Shown here piece after piece: positions 1 through 8,231 of a stretch of DNA of 39,401 nt. How positions within the stretch are numbered: position 1 is the first letter of the stretch; each line of letters begins with the position of its first letter. The position numbers and the translations under genes are program-made. Source of the DNA: Polycladomyces subterraneus (GTDB lineage Bacteria > Bacillota > Bacilli > Thermoactinomycetales > JIR-001); contig NZ_JANRHH010000030.1 in the NCBI RefSeq assembly GCF_030433435.1, positions 1-39,401 of the forward strand. The letters are read 5' to 3'. The notes under the pieces are model-generated. The model made no database searches. It saw only the letters and a program-made list of their open reading frames with translations, and was not told the origin of the DNA.

Positions 1-19
1 AGTAGGACGCTGCCAGGCA
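1..19 (+). rRNA. rrf: 5S rRNA, 3' end only
   Basis: The first bases, AGTAGGACGCTGCCAGGCA, match the conserved 3' terminus of Bacillales 5S rRNA (loop E/helix I side, AGTAGGACGCYGCC). Only the tail is in the window, so an rRNA operon must lie immediately to the left, which fits the tRNA cluster that follows. The exact 3' end is uncertain by a few bases. Confidence 0.8.
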
Positions 20-49
20 GGAATCCCTTCAAAAACCAATAATTGCAAC

Positions 50-78
50 TTGCAATCGAGGACGAATCGTTGTATACT
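50..78 (+). promoter_or_regulatory. Sigma-A-type promoter of the tRNA cluster
   Basis: TTGCAA (50-55) and TATACT (73-78) are separated by exactly 17 bases, with a start point expected near 85, about 20 bases before the first tRNA. The cluster can therefore be transcribed independently of the upstream rRNA operon. Confidence 0.7.
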
Positions 79-105
79 AACTCTTGCCGATTGAAAATGA
101 AACGT

Positions 106-180
106 TCCTCAGTAGCTCAATGGTAGAGCGCCCGGCTGTTAACCGGTAGGTTGCAGGTTCGAGTCCTGCCTGAGGAGCCA
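106..180 (+). tRNA. tRNA-Asn (GTT)
   Basis: Seven-base acceptor stem TCCTCAG/CTGAGGA, T-loop GGTTCGAGTCC, anticodon loop CTGTTAA giving anticodon GTT, and an encoded CCA end. First gene of the eight-tRNA cluster. Confidence 0.95.
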
Positions 181-181
181 T

Positions 182-257
182 GCTCCCATAGCTCAGTCGG
201 TAGAGCGCTTCCATGGTAAGGAAGAGGTCACCAGTTCGAGTCTGGTTGGGAGCTCCA
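182..257 (+). tRNA. tRNA-Thr (GGT)
   Basis: Acceptor stem GCTCCCA/TGGGAGC, anticodon stem CTTCC/GGAAG around loop ATGGTAA (anticodon GGT), T-arm with GTTCGAGTC, encoded CCA. It starts two bases after the tRNA-Asn gene. Confidence 0.95.
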
Positions 258-264
258 CCGATAT

Positions 265-340
265 GGCCCGTTGGTGAAGCGGTTAACACACCAGCCTTTC
301 ACGCTGGCATGCAGGGGTTCGAATCCCCTACGGGTCACCA
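265..340 (+). tRNA. tRNA-Glu (TTC)
   Basis: Acceptor stem GGCCCGT/ACGGGTC (one G-U pair), anticodon stem CCAGC/GCTGG around CTTTCAC (anticodon TTC), T-arm GGGGTTCGAATCCCC, encoded CCA. Confidence 0.95.
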
Positions 341-384
341 AATGCAAGAGGAGCTTGAGGGTTTCCCTTCAAGCTCTTCAATTG

Positions 385-460
385 GGACGGTTAGCTCAGC
401 TGGGAGAGCACCTGCCTTACAAGCAGGGGGTCGGCGGTTCGATCCCGTCACCGTCCACCA
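385..460 (+). tRNA. tRNA-Val (TAC)
   Basis: Acceptor stem GGACGGT/ACCGTCC, anticodon stem CCTGC/GCAGG around CTTACAA (anticodon TAC), T-loop GTTCGATCC, encoded CCA. The 44-base spacer before it holds a small imperfect repeat (GCTTGAGGG/CCCTTCAAGC) that could be a processing hairpin. Confidence 0.95.
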
Positions 461-466
461 CCCTGT

Positions 467-551
467 GGAGGGGTAGCGAAGTGGTCAAACGCAGCAGACT
501 GTAAATCTGCCGGCTATGCCTTCGTAGGTTCGAATCCTACCCCCTCCACCA
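467..551 (+). tRNA. tRNA-Tyr (GTA)
   Basis: A class II tRNA with a long variable arm (about 85 bases overall). Acceptor stem GGAGGGG/CCCCTCC, anticodon loop CTGTAAA (anticodon GTA), T-arm TAGGTTCGAATCCTA, encoded CCA. Confidence 0.95.
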
Positions 552-569
552 TCCCTACATATGGGATAA

Positions 570-644
570 TGGGGAGTAGCCAAGTGGTAAGGCAACGGAC
601 TTTGACTCCGTGATGCGCAGGTTCGAATCCTGCCTCCCCAGCCA
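570..644 (+). tRNA. tRNA-Gln (TTG)
   Basis: Acceptor stem TGGGGAG/CTCCCCA, anticodon loop CTTTGAC (anticodon TTG), T-arm CAGGTTCGAATCCTG, encoded CCA. Confidence 0.95.
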
Positions 645-668
645 TCCATTACTATAACAAAATTGTAC

Positions 669-744
669 GAGCCATTAGCTCAGTTGGTAGAGCACCTGAC
701 TTTTAATCAGGGTGTCCCAGGTTCGAGTCCTGGATGGCTCACCA
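669..744 (+). tRNA. tRNA-Lys (TTT)
   Basis: Acceptor stem GAGCCAT/ATGGCTC, anticodon loop CTTTTAA (anticodon TTT), T-arm CAGGTTCGAGTCCTG, encoded CCA. Confidence 0.95.
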
Positions 745-747
745 TAT

Positions 748-822
748 GCGGAAGTGGCTCAGGGGTAGAGCACCGCCTTGCCAAGGCGGGGGTCGCGGGT
801 TCGAATCCCGTCTTCCGCTCCA
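748..822 (+). tRNA. tRNA-Gly (GCC)
   Basis: Acceptor stem GCGGAAG/CTTCCGC, anticodon stem CCGCC/GGCGG around TTGCCAA (anticodon GCC), T-arm CGGGTTCGAATCCCG, encoded CCA. Last gene of the cluster; a terminator follows within ten bases. Confidence 0.95.
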
Positions 823-828
823 AACAGG

Positions 829-861
829 AAAACCCTTCGTGAAATTCACGAAGGGTTTTTT
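829..861 (+). terminator. Rho-independent terminator of the tRNA cluster
   Basis: A near-perfect palindrome, AAAACCCTTCGTGAA pairing with TTCACGAAGGGTTTT, ends in a run of T. It follows the tRNA-Gly CCA directly. Confidence 0.92.
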
Positions 862-1224
862 GCATAAGGAAAAGGAAAGAAAGTGTTCTTTCAGAACACG
901 ACAACCGGTCAGTAGTTTCTCGTTTTCGTTCACACGAAGATTTTTTTTTATTCATGCTAGTGCAAATCGGGCACCCCCCTCATCTCCATCTCCGAATGGG
1001 CGGATTCCCCGTGGGATTCCACTCAGCGGAGACAGCTTGGCTTAGACCAGTTCAACGGGTTAGAAAAAACAAGGTATCCCCTGCCTATCGGATATCCAAT
1101 GGGAATGGAGTGGAATCGATTAAACAAATCTTTATACCGGGACTGTGAATCCTTCTGTTTGTATAGGACGCGCAAATTTATACGAAAATAACCATCATAT
1201 GGTAATGGTTGCAGGACGCCTGGA
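862..1224. other. Intergenic stretch between tRNA cluster and rocF
   Basis: I see no convincing gene here: the open frames overlap the tRNA genes or lack a ribosome site and family likeness. The only signals found are the tRNA terminator on the left and the rocF promoter on the right. Confidence 0.5.
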
Positions 1225-1253
1225 TTGGTGGGTTTTTTGCGATATGGTACAAT
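1225..1253 (+). promoter_or_regulatory. Putative rocF promoter
   Basis: TTGGTG (1225-1230) and TACAAT (1248-1253) are spaced by 17 bases. Transcription would start near 1260, giving a leader of about 65 bases that carries the ribosome site AAGGGAGAAAGG. The -35 is a moderate match only. Confidence 0.55.
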
Positions 1254-1324
1254 GAAATCCGCGGAATTGTCGCACATAAGCGTGGAAAAAAGGGGGGAAT
1301 CTCTCCTAAGGGAGAAAGGCGCCT

Positions 1325-2239
1325 ATGAACCAGTACCAAGAGCTGAAACCAATCACAGTGATCGGTGTACCATTGGATCTAGGAGCTGGACGTCGTGGAG
1401 TTGATATGGGCCCGAGTGCGATCCGCTACGCGAACTTGCATGAAAAACTGACAAAATTGGGATTTGACGTGGAGGACATCGGCAATCTGTCCGTGCCCAC
1501 GTTGGAAACGTACAAAGTAATCGATCCTAATTTGAAATATTTGGACGAAATTGTCGCCGTCAATGAGAAGCTGGCGGAGACCGTTTCCGAAACCGTGGAA
1601 AGAGGGCGGTTCCCCTTGGTGTTGGGAGGAGATCACAGCATTGCGATCGGCACGATCGCAGGGGTGGCTAAACACCATCGTAAATTGGGTGTGATCTGGT
1701 TTGACGCACACGGGGATCTGAATACGCACGAAACCACGCCTTCCGGCAATATCCACGGCATGTCGCTGGCAGCCAGCCTCGGCTACGGTCATGAGGAGCT
1801 GGTCAATTGTGGCGGATACGCACCCAAAGTGAGTCCGGAAAACGTCGTGATCATCGGTCCACGTGAATTGGACCCCGGTGAACGGAAGTTGATCAAGGAG
1901 TTGGGAATCCGTGTTTTCACCATGCACGATATTGACCGGATCGGGATGGCGCGTGTGATGGAAGAAGCGCTGAAAGTGGTGACAAACGGTACGGACGGGG
2001 TTCATCTCAGTTTGGATTTGGATGGACTGGATCCGAAAGATTGTCCGGGTGTGGGCACACCGGTTGTCGGCGGGATCACCTATCGCGAAAGTCACTTGGC
2101 GATGGAGATGCTGGCGGAAGCCAAAGTGCTTACCTCGGCGGAATTTGTGGAAGTCAACCCGATTTTGGATAATGGTAACAAAACGGCCAAAGTCGCTGTG
2201 GCTTTGGTGGGGTCAGCTTTTGGGGAAATCGTGTTGTAA
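1325..2239 (+). CDS. rocF: Arginase
   Basis: Hydrolyses L-arginine to ornithine and urea in the cytoplasm, the entry step of arginine catabolism. All manganese ligand motifs of the arginase/ureohydrolase family are visible: GGDHS (His104), FDAHGD (Asp127, His129, Asp131), and SLDLDGLDP (Asp231, Asp233). The 304-residue length is typical of Bacillus arginases, and the arginase-type SGNIHGMSL segment (140-148) supports arginase rather than agmatinase or formiminoglutamase. The ATG start follows AAGGGAGAAAGG. In Bacillus, rocF-type genes are often found just before the cda-glm block, as here, although the sigW-rsiW pair seen in B. subtilis is absent and ppc lies in between. No nearby roc operon partner is seen. 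Confidence 0.95.
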   Translation: MNQYQELKPITVIGVPLDLGAGRRGVDMGPSAIRYANLHEKLTKLGFDVEDIGNLSVPTLETYKVIDPNLKYLDEIVAVNEKLAETVSETVERGRFPLVLGGDHSIAIGTIAGVAKHHRKLGVIWFDAHGDLNTHETTPSGNIHGMSLAASLGYGHEELVNCGGYAPKVSPENVVIIGPRELDPGERKLIKELGIRVFTMHDIDRIGMARVMEEALKVVTNGTDGVHLSLDLDGLDPKDCPGVGTPVVGGITYRESHLAMEMLAEAKVLTSAEFVEVNPILDNGNKTAKVAVALVGSAFGEIVL

Positions 2240-2396
2240 AACACGGCTTCCCTTTGCTTTATCCTCTTTAGGGGAGCTGGTCTTTCCATAGGGGAAATCT
2301 TCCCAAATGAGCGATGATCCAAGCCTGATGACCCGGAGAACCAAAGTAGCGCAGGGAATCCATCTGCGGGCAATGTCTTGTGAGCGAATTGATTGC

Positions 2397-2510
2397 CTGC
2401 GTCCTGATCCCACCGGTTGCAGCGGCCTCCGTTTACCTTCTTGCAGAGCGCAGGTGAAGCGCATCTGGAAAGTGATGCACTTGAATGTGGTCAGACAGCG
2501 TGTTGGACAC
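2397..2510 (+). repeat. Intergenic repeat, copy A
   Basis: Related to copies at 24379-24512 and 27423-27495. Shared blocks with copy B are GCGTCCTG, ACCGG-T-G-AG-GGCC, CTTGCAGRGCGCAGGTGRAG, CTGGAAAG-like, and a downstream CAGACAG block followed by GACACATG-like bases. A short stem GCGC-AGGTGAA-GCGC is visible. It does not resemble a coding sequence or a riboswitch I know. Strand is arbitrary; all three copies lie in the same orientation as printed. Confidence 0.6.
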
Positions 2511-2711
2511 ATGAGCGTGGGCTGTACGGTTGCCCGGGCGGTTGTCCATTCATCATCTCATCATCGGGATTCCCCATTTACACAGGCTTAGCAGGAATGA
2601 CGGGATTCCCGTTTCCGTTATTGTCTCCGTTGCTGTTCCTCCTGTTACCGGTTTTCACATCCATTATTGAAACTGCATCCAACTCAACCAGGATAATGGT
2701 ATTTTTTTCAC

Positions 2712-2740
2712 TTTTCATTCATTGCGAGTGCATTTATAAT
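2712..2740 (+). promoter_or_regulatory. Putative ppc promoter
   Basis: TTTTCA (2712-2717) and a perfect TATAAT (2735-2740) are 17 bases apart in a strongly AT-rich stretch. The implied 5' leader of about 160 bases before the ppc start is long. A second -10-like TAGAAT lies at 2752-2757. Confidence 0.5.
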
Positions 2741-2905
2741 TATGCATATGTTAGAATAATTATCGCTGCTTGTGAAAGAAGGTTTCCGCAAATCTGTAAG
2801 TGGGGAATACAGTATAGAAACCTTGATTCACGTGCAGATTGGACAGGATGGTTTTTGTACCGCGATGGAGCGGTGTAAAGGTGGTTGAGGAGGTGTCGCA
2901 GTCAG

Positions 2906-5689
2906 ATGAGTCAAGTCAAAGCGATTGAGACAGAGAAAGATCACCCGTTGCGGAGGGATGTTCGCTTTTTGGGTCACATCTTGGGTGATGTTCTGGTCAT
3001 GCACGGGGGAGAAGCATTGTTAAACAATGTGGAAAAAATCCGTGAAATGACCAAACAGCTTCGGCAAAGCTACGACCCGGAGATCCTGAAACAATGCAAA
3101 ACGCTGATACAGGGATTGTCGCCTCAAATGCGTCGGGATGTGATCCGAGCGTTCGCCATCTATTTCCAACTTGTCAACATTGCTGAGCAAAACCACCGAA
3201 TTCGCCGTCATCGCGAGTACCGTCGCTCGAGGCAAGATGTGGTTCAGCCCGATTCAATTGAGAGTGCCGTACGAGAATTGAAGGAACAAGGGCTAACGCC
3301 CGAGCAGGTGGAAGAGATTCTAGACGTGCTCGCATTAGAGCTGGTGATCACTGCTCATCCTACTGAGGCGATGCGCCGGACAGTATTGGATATTCATCAC
3401 CGCATTGCCAAGCGGGTGGAGAAACTAGATCATCCCTATCTGACGGAAGAGGACAGGGAGCGCATTCGCCAGGAGTTGCTGGGGGAAGTGATCACGTTAT
3501 GGCAAAGCGATGAGCTGCGACAACGCAAGCCCACAGTGATGGACGAAGTGCGAAACGGCCTGTACTACGTGGACGAGACGCTGTTTGAAGTATTACCCGG
3601 CATTCACCGCGAACTGGAACGTTGCCTGAAACGGTATTATCCTGATCATGATTGGCATGTGCCTTCCTTTTTACGGTTCGGTTCGTGGATTGGCGGGGAT
3701 CGGGACGGCAACCCTTCGGTGACGCCGGAAGTGACTTGGCGGACTTTGCGGTTGCAGCGTGACTTGGTTATCAGGAAGTATGAGGAAGCACTCAGGCGAT
3801 TGATCAAAAAATTGAGCCATTCCACGCGGAAAATACGCGTAGCGGAGGCGTTGCTCAACTCATTACGGGCAGATGAAGAAGAAGTGGTATTGGCGGATAT
3901 CGGGGAAGGCAAATGGCGGAATGAACATGAACCATACCGCCGCAAATTGACCTATATGCTCGCACGACTTCACCATACGCGGCTGGGCAAGAAAGATCAT
4001 GGTATCTACCGTTCCCCAGAAGCATTTCTATCCGACCTTCGGCTGATTGATCAAAGCTTGCGCGGTCATCATGCCGATGTGATTGCCGATCGGGATCTCG
4101 GCCAGTTAATCCGGCAAGTAGAGCTGTTCGGATTCCATCTTCTTACGCTGGATATACGTCAACACAGTGGCGAACATGAAAAGGCCCTGACGGAGATATT
4201 GTCCAGCATGGGCATCATCGAGCGGTACGATCAACTCTCTGAAAAGGAAAAAATCGATTTGTTGACGGAGTTGCTGGAAGATCCTCGGCCATTGACGTCC
4301 CCGTTCATGTCGTTTTCTCCGGAAACGGAACAATGTTTGGAGCTGTTCCGTGTGATCCGACGGGCCAAGGAAGAATTTGGCGAGGATGCGATCCGCAACT
4401 ACCTGATCAGTATGACACAAGGCACCAGCGATCTGCTTGAGGTGGTACTGTTCGCCAAAGAAGTGGGGTTGTTCCGGAAAACACCAAACGGTCCGGTCTC
4501 CCGTCTCCACGTGGTTCCCTTGCTGGAAACGATCGACGATTTGCATCGTGCTCATGAGATCATGGAGGCGTATTATCGCCATCCGTGTTATGTGCCGGCC
4601 AATGCGGAGCATCATCCCACTCAGGAGATTATGCTTGGGTATTCGGACAGCAATAAAGATGGTGGTATGCTGACGGCCAACTGGGAGCTGTATCATGCCC
4701 AACAGCGGTTGTACCGGTTGTCCCGTCGATACGGGGTCAATACGAAATTTTTCCACGGCCGCGGCGGGGCGCTGGGGCGCGGCGGCGGACCGTTGAACCG
4801 CAGCATCCAGGCAAAGCCGCCGGAGACGGTAGTTGGCGGAGTGAAAATTACAGAACAGGGAGAAGTGCTTTCTTCGCGCTATGCATTGAAACCCATCGCT
4901 TTCCGCAGTCTGGAACAAGCTACTTCCGCGTTATTGCTGTCGGCCGCATCCGCCCTTTCCGGTCGGGAGTCTGAGTTGAAGCCGGAATGGTTGGAGGCAA
5001 TGACCGAAATTTCGGAAGAGGCGCTTAAGGCGTATCAATCATTGGTGTTTGAAGATCCCGACTTCCTCTCCTATTTCCATACAGCCACGCCGCTGCCGGA
5101 AATCGGGGAGCTCAATATCGGTTCGCGACCGACGCGCCGCAAAAACAGCCAAGCGTTCGAAGATTTGCGTGCCATTCCATGGGTGTTCGCGTGGACGCAA
5201 AGCCGGTATCTGTTCCCGGCATGGTATGCGGCAGGAACGGGATTTGCTCGGTTTGTGAAACAACATGAAGACGGCTTGCGCATCTTGAAGGAAATGTACC
5301 GGGATTGGCCGTTCTTCCGTTCGCTGGTCGACAACCTGCAGATGGCGTTGGCCAAGGCGGACTTCGTCATCGCCCGCGAATATGATTCACTTGTGCAGGA
5401 TCGTGATGTGGCAGAGCGGATTTTCGGCAAATTGGAGGAGGAGTATCGCTTGACCCGAGAAATGGTGCTGGCCATCACGGAGCAAGCGGATGTGCTGGAT
5501 CACGTGCCGGTGATCCAAGAATCGATTCGGCTGCGCAATCCGTATGTGGACCCGCTCAGCTTTATCCAGGTCGATCTGTTGAATCAGTTGCGGTATCACT
5601 GCCCCTCCAGAGAGGAGTGCGTGGAAACACTGGAACAGGTGCTGTTAACCATCAACGGTATTGCGGCAGGATTGCGCAATACGGGATGA
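2906..5689 (+). CDS. ppc: Phosphoenolpyruvate carboxylase
   Basis: Carboxylates phosphoenolpyruvate with bicarbonate to oxaloacetate, an anaplerotic feed into the citric-acid cycle. The 927-residue protein has the complete family signature: ITAHPTE with the first catalytic histidine (His151), RFGSWIGGDRDGNP, FHGRGGALGRGGGP with the second histidine (His617) and the arginine-glycine loop, and the C-terminal RNTG end. An in-frame TTG at 2885 would add seven residues, but it overlaps the ribosome site GAGGAGGTG (2887-2895), so the ATG at 2906 is chosen. Transcribed alone, with its own probable promoter. Many Bacillales use pyruvate carboxylase instead; a ppc-type enzyme is common in thermophilic relatives. 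Confidence 0.96.
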   Translation: MSQVKAIETEKDHPLRRDVRFLGHILGDVLVMHGGEALLNNVEKIREMTKQLRQSYDPEILKQCKTLIQGLSPQMRRDVIRAFAIYFQLVNIAEQNHRIRRHREYRRSRQDVVQPDSIESAVRELKEQGLTPEQVEEILDVLALELVITAHPTEAMRRTVLDIHHRIAKRVEKLDHPYLTEEDRERIRQELLGEVITLWQSDELRQRKPTVMDEVRNGLYYVDETLFEVLPGIHRELERCLKRYYPDHDWHVPSFLRFGSWIGGDRDGNPSVTPEVTWRTLRLQRDLVIRKYEEALRRLIKKLSHSTRKIRVAEALLNSLRADEEEVVLADIGEGKWRNEHEPYRRKLTYMLARLHHTRLGKKDHGIYRSPEAFLSDLRLIDQSLRGHHADVIADRDLGQLIRQVELFGFHLLTLDIRQHSGEHEKALTEILSSMGIIERYDQLSEKEKIDLLTELLEDPRPLTSPFMSFSPETEQCLELFRVIRRAKEEFGEDAIRNYLISMTQGTSDLLEVVLFAKEVGLFRKTPNGPVSRLHVVPLLETIDDLHRAHEIMEAYYRHPCYVPANAEHHPTQEIMLGYSDSNKDGGMLTANWELYHAQQRLYRLSRRYGVNTKFFHGRGGALGRGGGPLNRSIQAKPPETVVGGVKITEQGEVLSSRYALKPIAFRSLEQATSALLLSAASALSGRESELKPEWLEAMTEISEEALKAYQSLVFEDPDFLSYFHTATPLPEIGELNIGSRPTRRKNSQAFEDLRAIPWVFAWTQSRYLFPAWYAAGTGFARFVKQHEDGLRILKEMYRDWPFFRSLVDNLQMALAKADFVIAREYDSLVQDRDVAERIFGKLEEEYRLTREMVLAITEQADVLDHVPVIQESIRLRNPYVDPLSFIQVDLLNQLRYHCPSREECVETLEQVLLTINGIAAGLRNTG

Positions 5690-5938
5690 TTCGTGGAAAT
5701 AGGCAAAACCGACACTGTGGTGTTTCCCAAACGGTGAATAGTGAGGGAACCCTTTTACCAGGAGTGACTTCAGCACGTGGAGATGAGTCAGATTCCCGAA
5801 GACAGCCGCGATAACTCCTAGTCTCACGTCCGTTCACGAAATTTTGTCACCAGCTCTGCGTTGAGGAAAAATTGTAGAATATGGATGGCTGGTGGGCTAT
5901 GATAATGGTAGCGGTCTGACGCCCTCGGTCGTGGCACG

Positions 5939-5970
5939 AAAAAGGACTTCCGCCGGGAGGTCCTTTTTCC
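5939..5970 (+). terminator. Rho-independent terminator
   Basis: AAAAAGGACTTCC pairs with GGAGGTCCTTTTT (one G-U), loop GCC, followed by a T run. It lies 250 bases after the ppc stop, so it may end ppc transcription or a separate small RNA starting after about 5870. Confidence 0.85.
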
Positions 5971-6069
5971 ATCTGATTTGTAGAAAAATCACCTTTTGTC
6001 TTCCATTTTTGCTACACTAAGTATGAGTGACAAGATCTGTCCGTTTATTGTACAAGCGCCCTTTCGGTG

Positions 6070-6212
6070 AGTGATGCCGCCTGCAGTATTTCAGGTATCA
6101 CGTTTTCTTTTACTGTGGGATGCCTTATGATGAAAAAGGCGTGAGAAAGTTGAATCTCCGATTGCATCCCATCACAGACTAACAGAAGGCAACAATCGGA
6201 TGGAGGCGCCTC
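6070..6212 (+). promoter_or_regulatory. Structured 5' leader of the cda operon
   Basis: Three inverted repeats are visible. GTGATGCC (6071-) pairs with GGTATCAC (ending 6101); TGGGATGC (6116-6123) pairs perfectly with GCATCCCA (6164-6171) and can be lengthened by CTG/CAG; and the ribosome site lies inside the ten-base palindrome GAGGCGCCTC (6203-6212) that touches the ATG. It does not match the ydaO c-di-AMP riboswitch as I know it. A regulatory role is inference. Confidence 0.4.
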
Positions 6213-7016
6213 ATGCTTACGCTGGACGGTGTGACCCGTTATGTTAACGATATTGTCGACATTTTGATCGTCAGTTACATCATATATCAGTTGTTGTTGC
6301 TCCTTCGCGGTACAAGAGCGGTACAACTGTTGAAGGGTATTTTTGTGGTCGTGGCCGTCTGGATGGTCAGCAGCTTCTTTCACCTGTCCACTTTACAGTG
6401 GTTGATGCAGAATTTGTTTTCTGTGGGTGTCATCGTCATATTGATCATCTTTCAGCCCGAGTTGCGCAGGGCATTGGAACAGTTGGGAAGGGGCGGCTTT
6501 TTCGGACGGAGTAAATTTGCCGAAGAACAGGAAGTCAGTCGTCTCGTGGGTGAATTGAACAAAGCGGTCACCCACTTGTCCAAACGACGGATCGGTGCGT
6601 TGATCGTGGTGGAAAGACAAACCGGATTATCCGACTACATCGAGACCGGCATCGAATTGTCGGCAGCCGTCAGTTCAGAGCTGTTGATAAACATCTTTCT
6701 GCCCAACACACCATTGCACGACGGTGCGGTGATCATCCGCAAAGACCGGATTATGGCTGCCGGTTGCTATCTACCCCTGTCGGAAAACCCATTTATCAGC
6801 AAAGAGCTGGGAACCCGGCACCGTGCAGGGATCGGCATGTCCGAGGTGTCCGACGCCATCGCCGTAATCGTCTCGGAGGAAACCGGCAGTGTATCATTGG
6901 CCATCCACGGTCAGTTGGAACGCGGCCTGAGTGAGGAAATGCTCTTGTCGCGTTTGTATCAAGAACTGAGGCCCCCCGAGAAAAATGGCAATTTTTGGAG
7001 TTGGAAGGGGGAGTGA
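6213..7016 (+). CDS. cdaA: Diadenylate cyclase CdaA (c-di-AMP synthase)
   Basis: Makes the second messenger cyclic di-AMP from two ATP at the membrane; c-di-AMP controls potassium uptake, osmotic balance and cell-wall homeostasis. The N-terminus has three hydrophobic helices (about 12-31, 39-56 and 62-82), followed by a short coiled region and the DisA_N catalytic domain with the diagnostic DGA motif (170-172, in PLHDGAVII) and GTRHRAG (200-206). The 267-residue length is normal for CdaA/YbbP. The ATG follows GGAGG, which sits inside a palindrome. cdaR starts four bases after the stop and glmM follows, the conserved cdaA-cdaR-glmM order in which CdaR and GlmM both modulate the cyclase. Confidence 0.96.
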   Translation: MLTLDGVTRYVNDIVDILIVSYIIYQLLLLLRGTRAVQLLKGIFVVVAVWMVSSFFHLSTLQWLMQNLFSVGVIVILIIFQPELRRALEQLGRGGFFGRSKFAEEQEVSRLVGELNKAVTHLSKRRIGALIVVERQTGLSDYIETGIELSAAVSSELLINIFLPNTPLHDGAVIIRKDRIMAAGCYLPLSENPFISKELGTRHRAGIGMSEVSDAIAVIVSEETGSVSLAIHGQLERGLSEEMLLSRLYQELRPPEKNGNFWSWKGE

Positions 7017-7019
7017 GCG

Positions 7020-8231
7020 ATGGAAAAATGGTTTGAAAGCAATACGGTACTGAAATTGCTCGCTCTCGGATTGGCAATCACTCTGTGGATGTCAGTCAAT
7101 GATAAAACACTGCCACTTCCCACGGAAGATGAGAGCTTCACCACCATCCGCAACGTCTCATTAGAAGCGCGGTTTGATCAGGAGCGTATGGATTTGACGG
7201 ATGCCCCCAAGACAGTCAACTTGAAGTTGAAGGGCAATCTGTACGCATTGAATCATCTGAATCCGGATGATTACCACGCTTATGTGGATTTGCGCCATCT
7301 GGGGCCAGGTACACACCGAAATGTGCCGGTGAAGGTGGAAGGTCTGCCGTCCGGCATTGAGGTGGAAGTGGAACCGCCACAGGTCGATGTGAGGTTGGAG
7401 CTCAAAGAACAAAAAGAGATGCCTGTAAAGGTTGATCTGGTGGGAACGCCCGCTCCAGGTTATAAAGCGGGCAAACCCATCATTTCCCCGACGCGCGTTC
7501 TGATCCGGGGTTCTGCATCGCTATTGGACCAGGTAACCGCGGTGAAGGCGGTTGTCAATGTAGACGGAGCGACTGAAACGGTTTCGAAGTCAGTTACGTT
7601 ACAAGTATACGGGGAAGAAGGTCCGCTCAACCGGGCGGAGGTGTTGCCGCGGCCTGTCGTGGATGTAGAAGTGCCGGTGGCCAGCCCCAACGCTGAGATC
7701 CCGCTCAATGTGGGCATCGCCAAGTATCCCCCGCCGGGATACGCTGTCAGCCAGCTGACCATGAACGTGGACAAAGTGACCGTTTACGGTCCCGCGGAAT
7801 ATATTCAAGGATTAGAAGTATATCCTGGACCCAAATTGGACTTGTCCCAAACCACGAAGGATGATACGTTCGATATGACCATCCCGTTGGTCAATGGTGT
7901 TGCCAAAGTGGAGCCGAAAACGGTGCGAATCTCCGTGAAGATCGTTCCGGCGCAGGCCCGCACATTGACTAATGTACCGATCGAGGTGAGTGGTTTAAAC
8001 GAGGGGTTGAAGTCGCAGGTGATCACTCCGTCAGGGGGAAAGTTGTACATGACGGTGACGGGAGCACCCGACTTGATCCGGAATCTGGAACCCCGCGATA
8101 TCCGCGTGTATGTGGATGTGTCTCGGTTGCCGCCGGGTATATATACTCGACCAATCCAAATCAAATTACCGCCATTTGTCCAACTGCAGCATGATCAAGT
8201 GATAATGGCGACAGTCCGGCTTTCCAAATAG
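7020..8231 (+). CDS. cdaR: CdaA regulatory protein CdaR (YbbR-domain protein)
   Basis: Membrane-anchored extracytoplasmic regulator of CdaA. One N-terminal transmembrane helix (about residues 9-26, LKLLALGLAITLWM) is followed by successive YbbR beta-rich repeats; recurrent cores such as PVKVEGLPSGIEV, PVKVDLVGTPAPGY, PLNVGIAKYPPPGY and PIEVSGLNEGL mark four repeats, the usual number. The 403-residue length fits the shorter members of the family. It starts at ATG after GGGGGAG with a three-base gap from cdaA, so the two are translationally close. The long 114-base gap to glmM has its own good ribosome site, but I see no terminator in it. Confidence 0.92.
   Translation: MEKWFESNTVLKLLALGLAITLWMSVNDKTLPLPTEDESFTTIRNVSLEARFDQERMDLTDAPKTVNLKLKGNLYALNHLNPDDYHAYVDLRHLGPGTHRNVPVKVEGLPSGIEVEVEPPQVDVRLELKEQKEMPVKVDLVGTPAPGYKAGKPIISPTRVLIRGSASLLDQVTAVKAVVNVDGATETVSKSVTLQVYGEEGPLNRAEVLPRPVVDVEVPVASPNAEIPLNVGIAKYPPPGYAVSQLTMNVDKVTVYGPAEYIQGLEVYPGPKLDLSQTTKDDTFDMTIPLVNGVAKVEPKTVRISVKIVPAQARTLTNVPIEVSGLNEGLKSQVITPSGGKLYMTVTGAPDLIRNLEPRDIRVYVDVSRLPPGIYTRPIQIKLPPFVQLQHDQVIMATVRLSK

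Larger units (their letters stand above)
2240..2905. other. Long intergenic region rocF-ppc
   Basis: No supported gene. The 153-codon plus-strand open frame in the region runs through a repeat that recurs in two other gaps and lacks a convincing ribosome site, so I do not call it. The region holds repeat copy A (2397-2510) and a promoter-like site for ppc. I find no strong terminator after rocF. Confidence 0.5.
5690..6212. other. Intergenic region ppc-cdaA with terminator and structured leader
   Basis: No supported protein gene. From left to right: weakly structured sequence after ppc, a strong terminator (5939-5970), a T-rich promoter-like stretch (TTGTCT 5996-6001, TACACT 6013-6018, spacing not ideal), and a leader rich in inverted repeats before cdaA. 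Confidence 0.5.

Noticed and set aside
1317-1324. AGGCGCCT palindrome before rocF as a regulatory operator
   Set aside because: Eight-base palindromes are expected by chance; similarity to the cdaA palindrome is weak evidence.
2417-2878. 153-codon plus-strand open frame between rocF and ppc
   Set aside because: Overlaps the non-coding repeat copy A, has no clear ribosome site and no recognisable domain.
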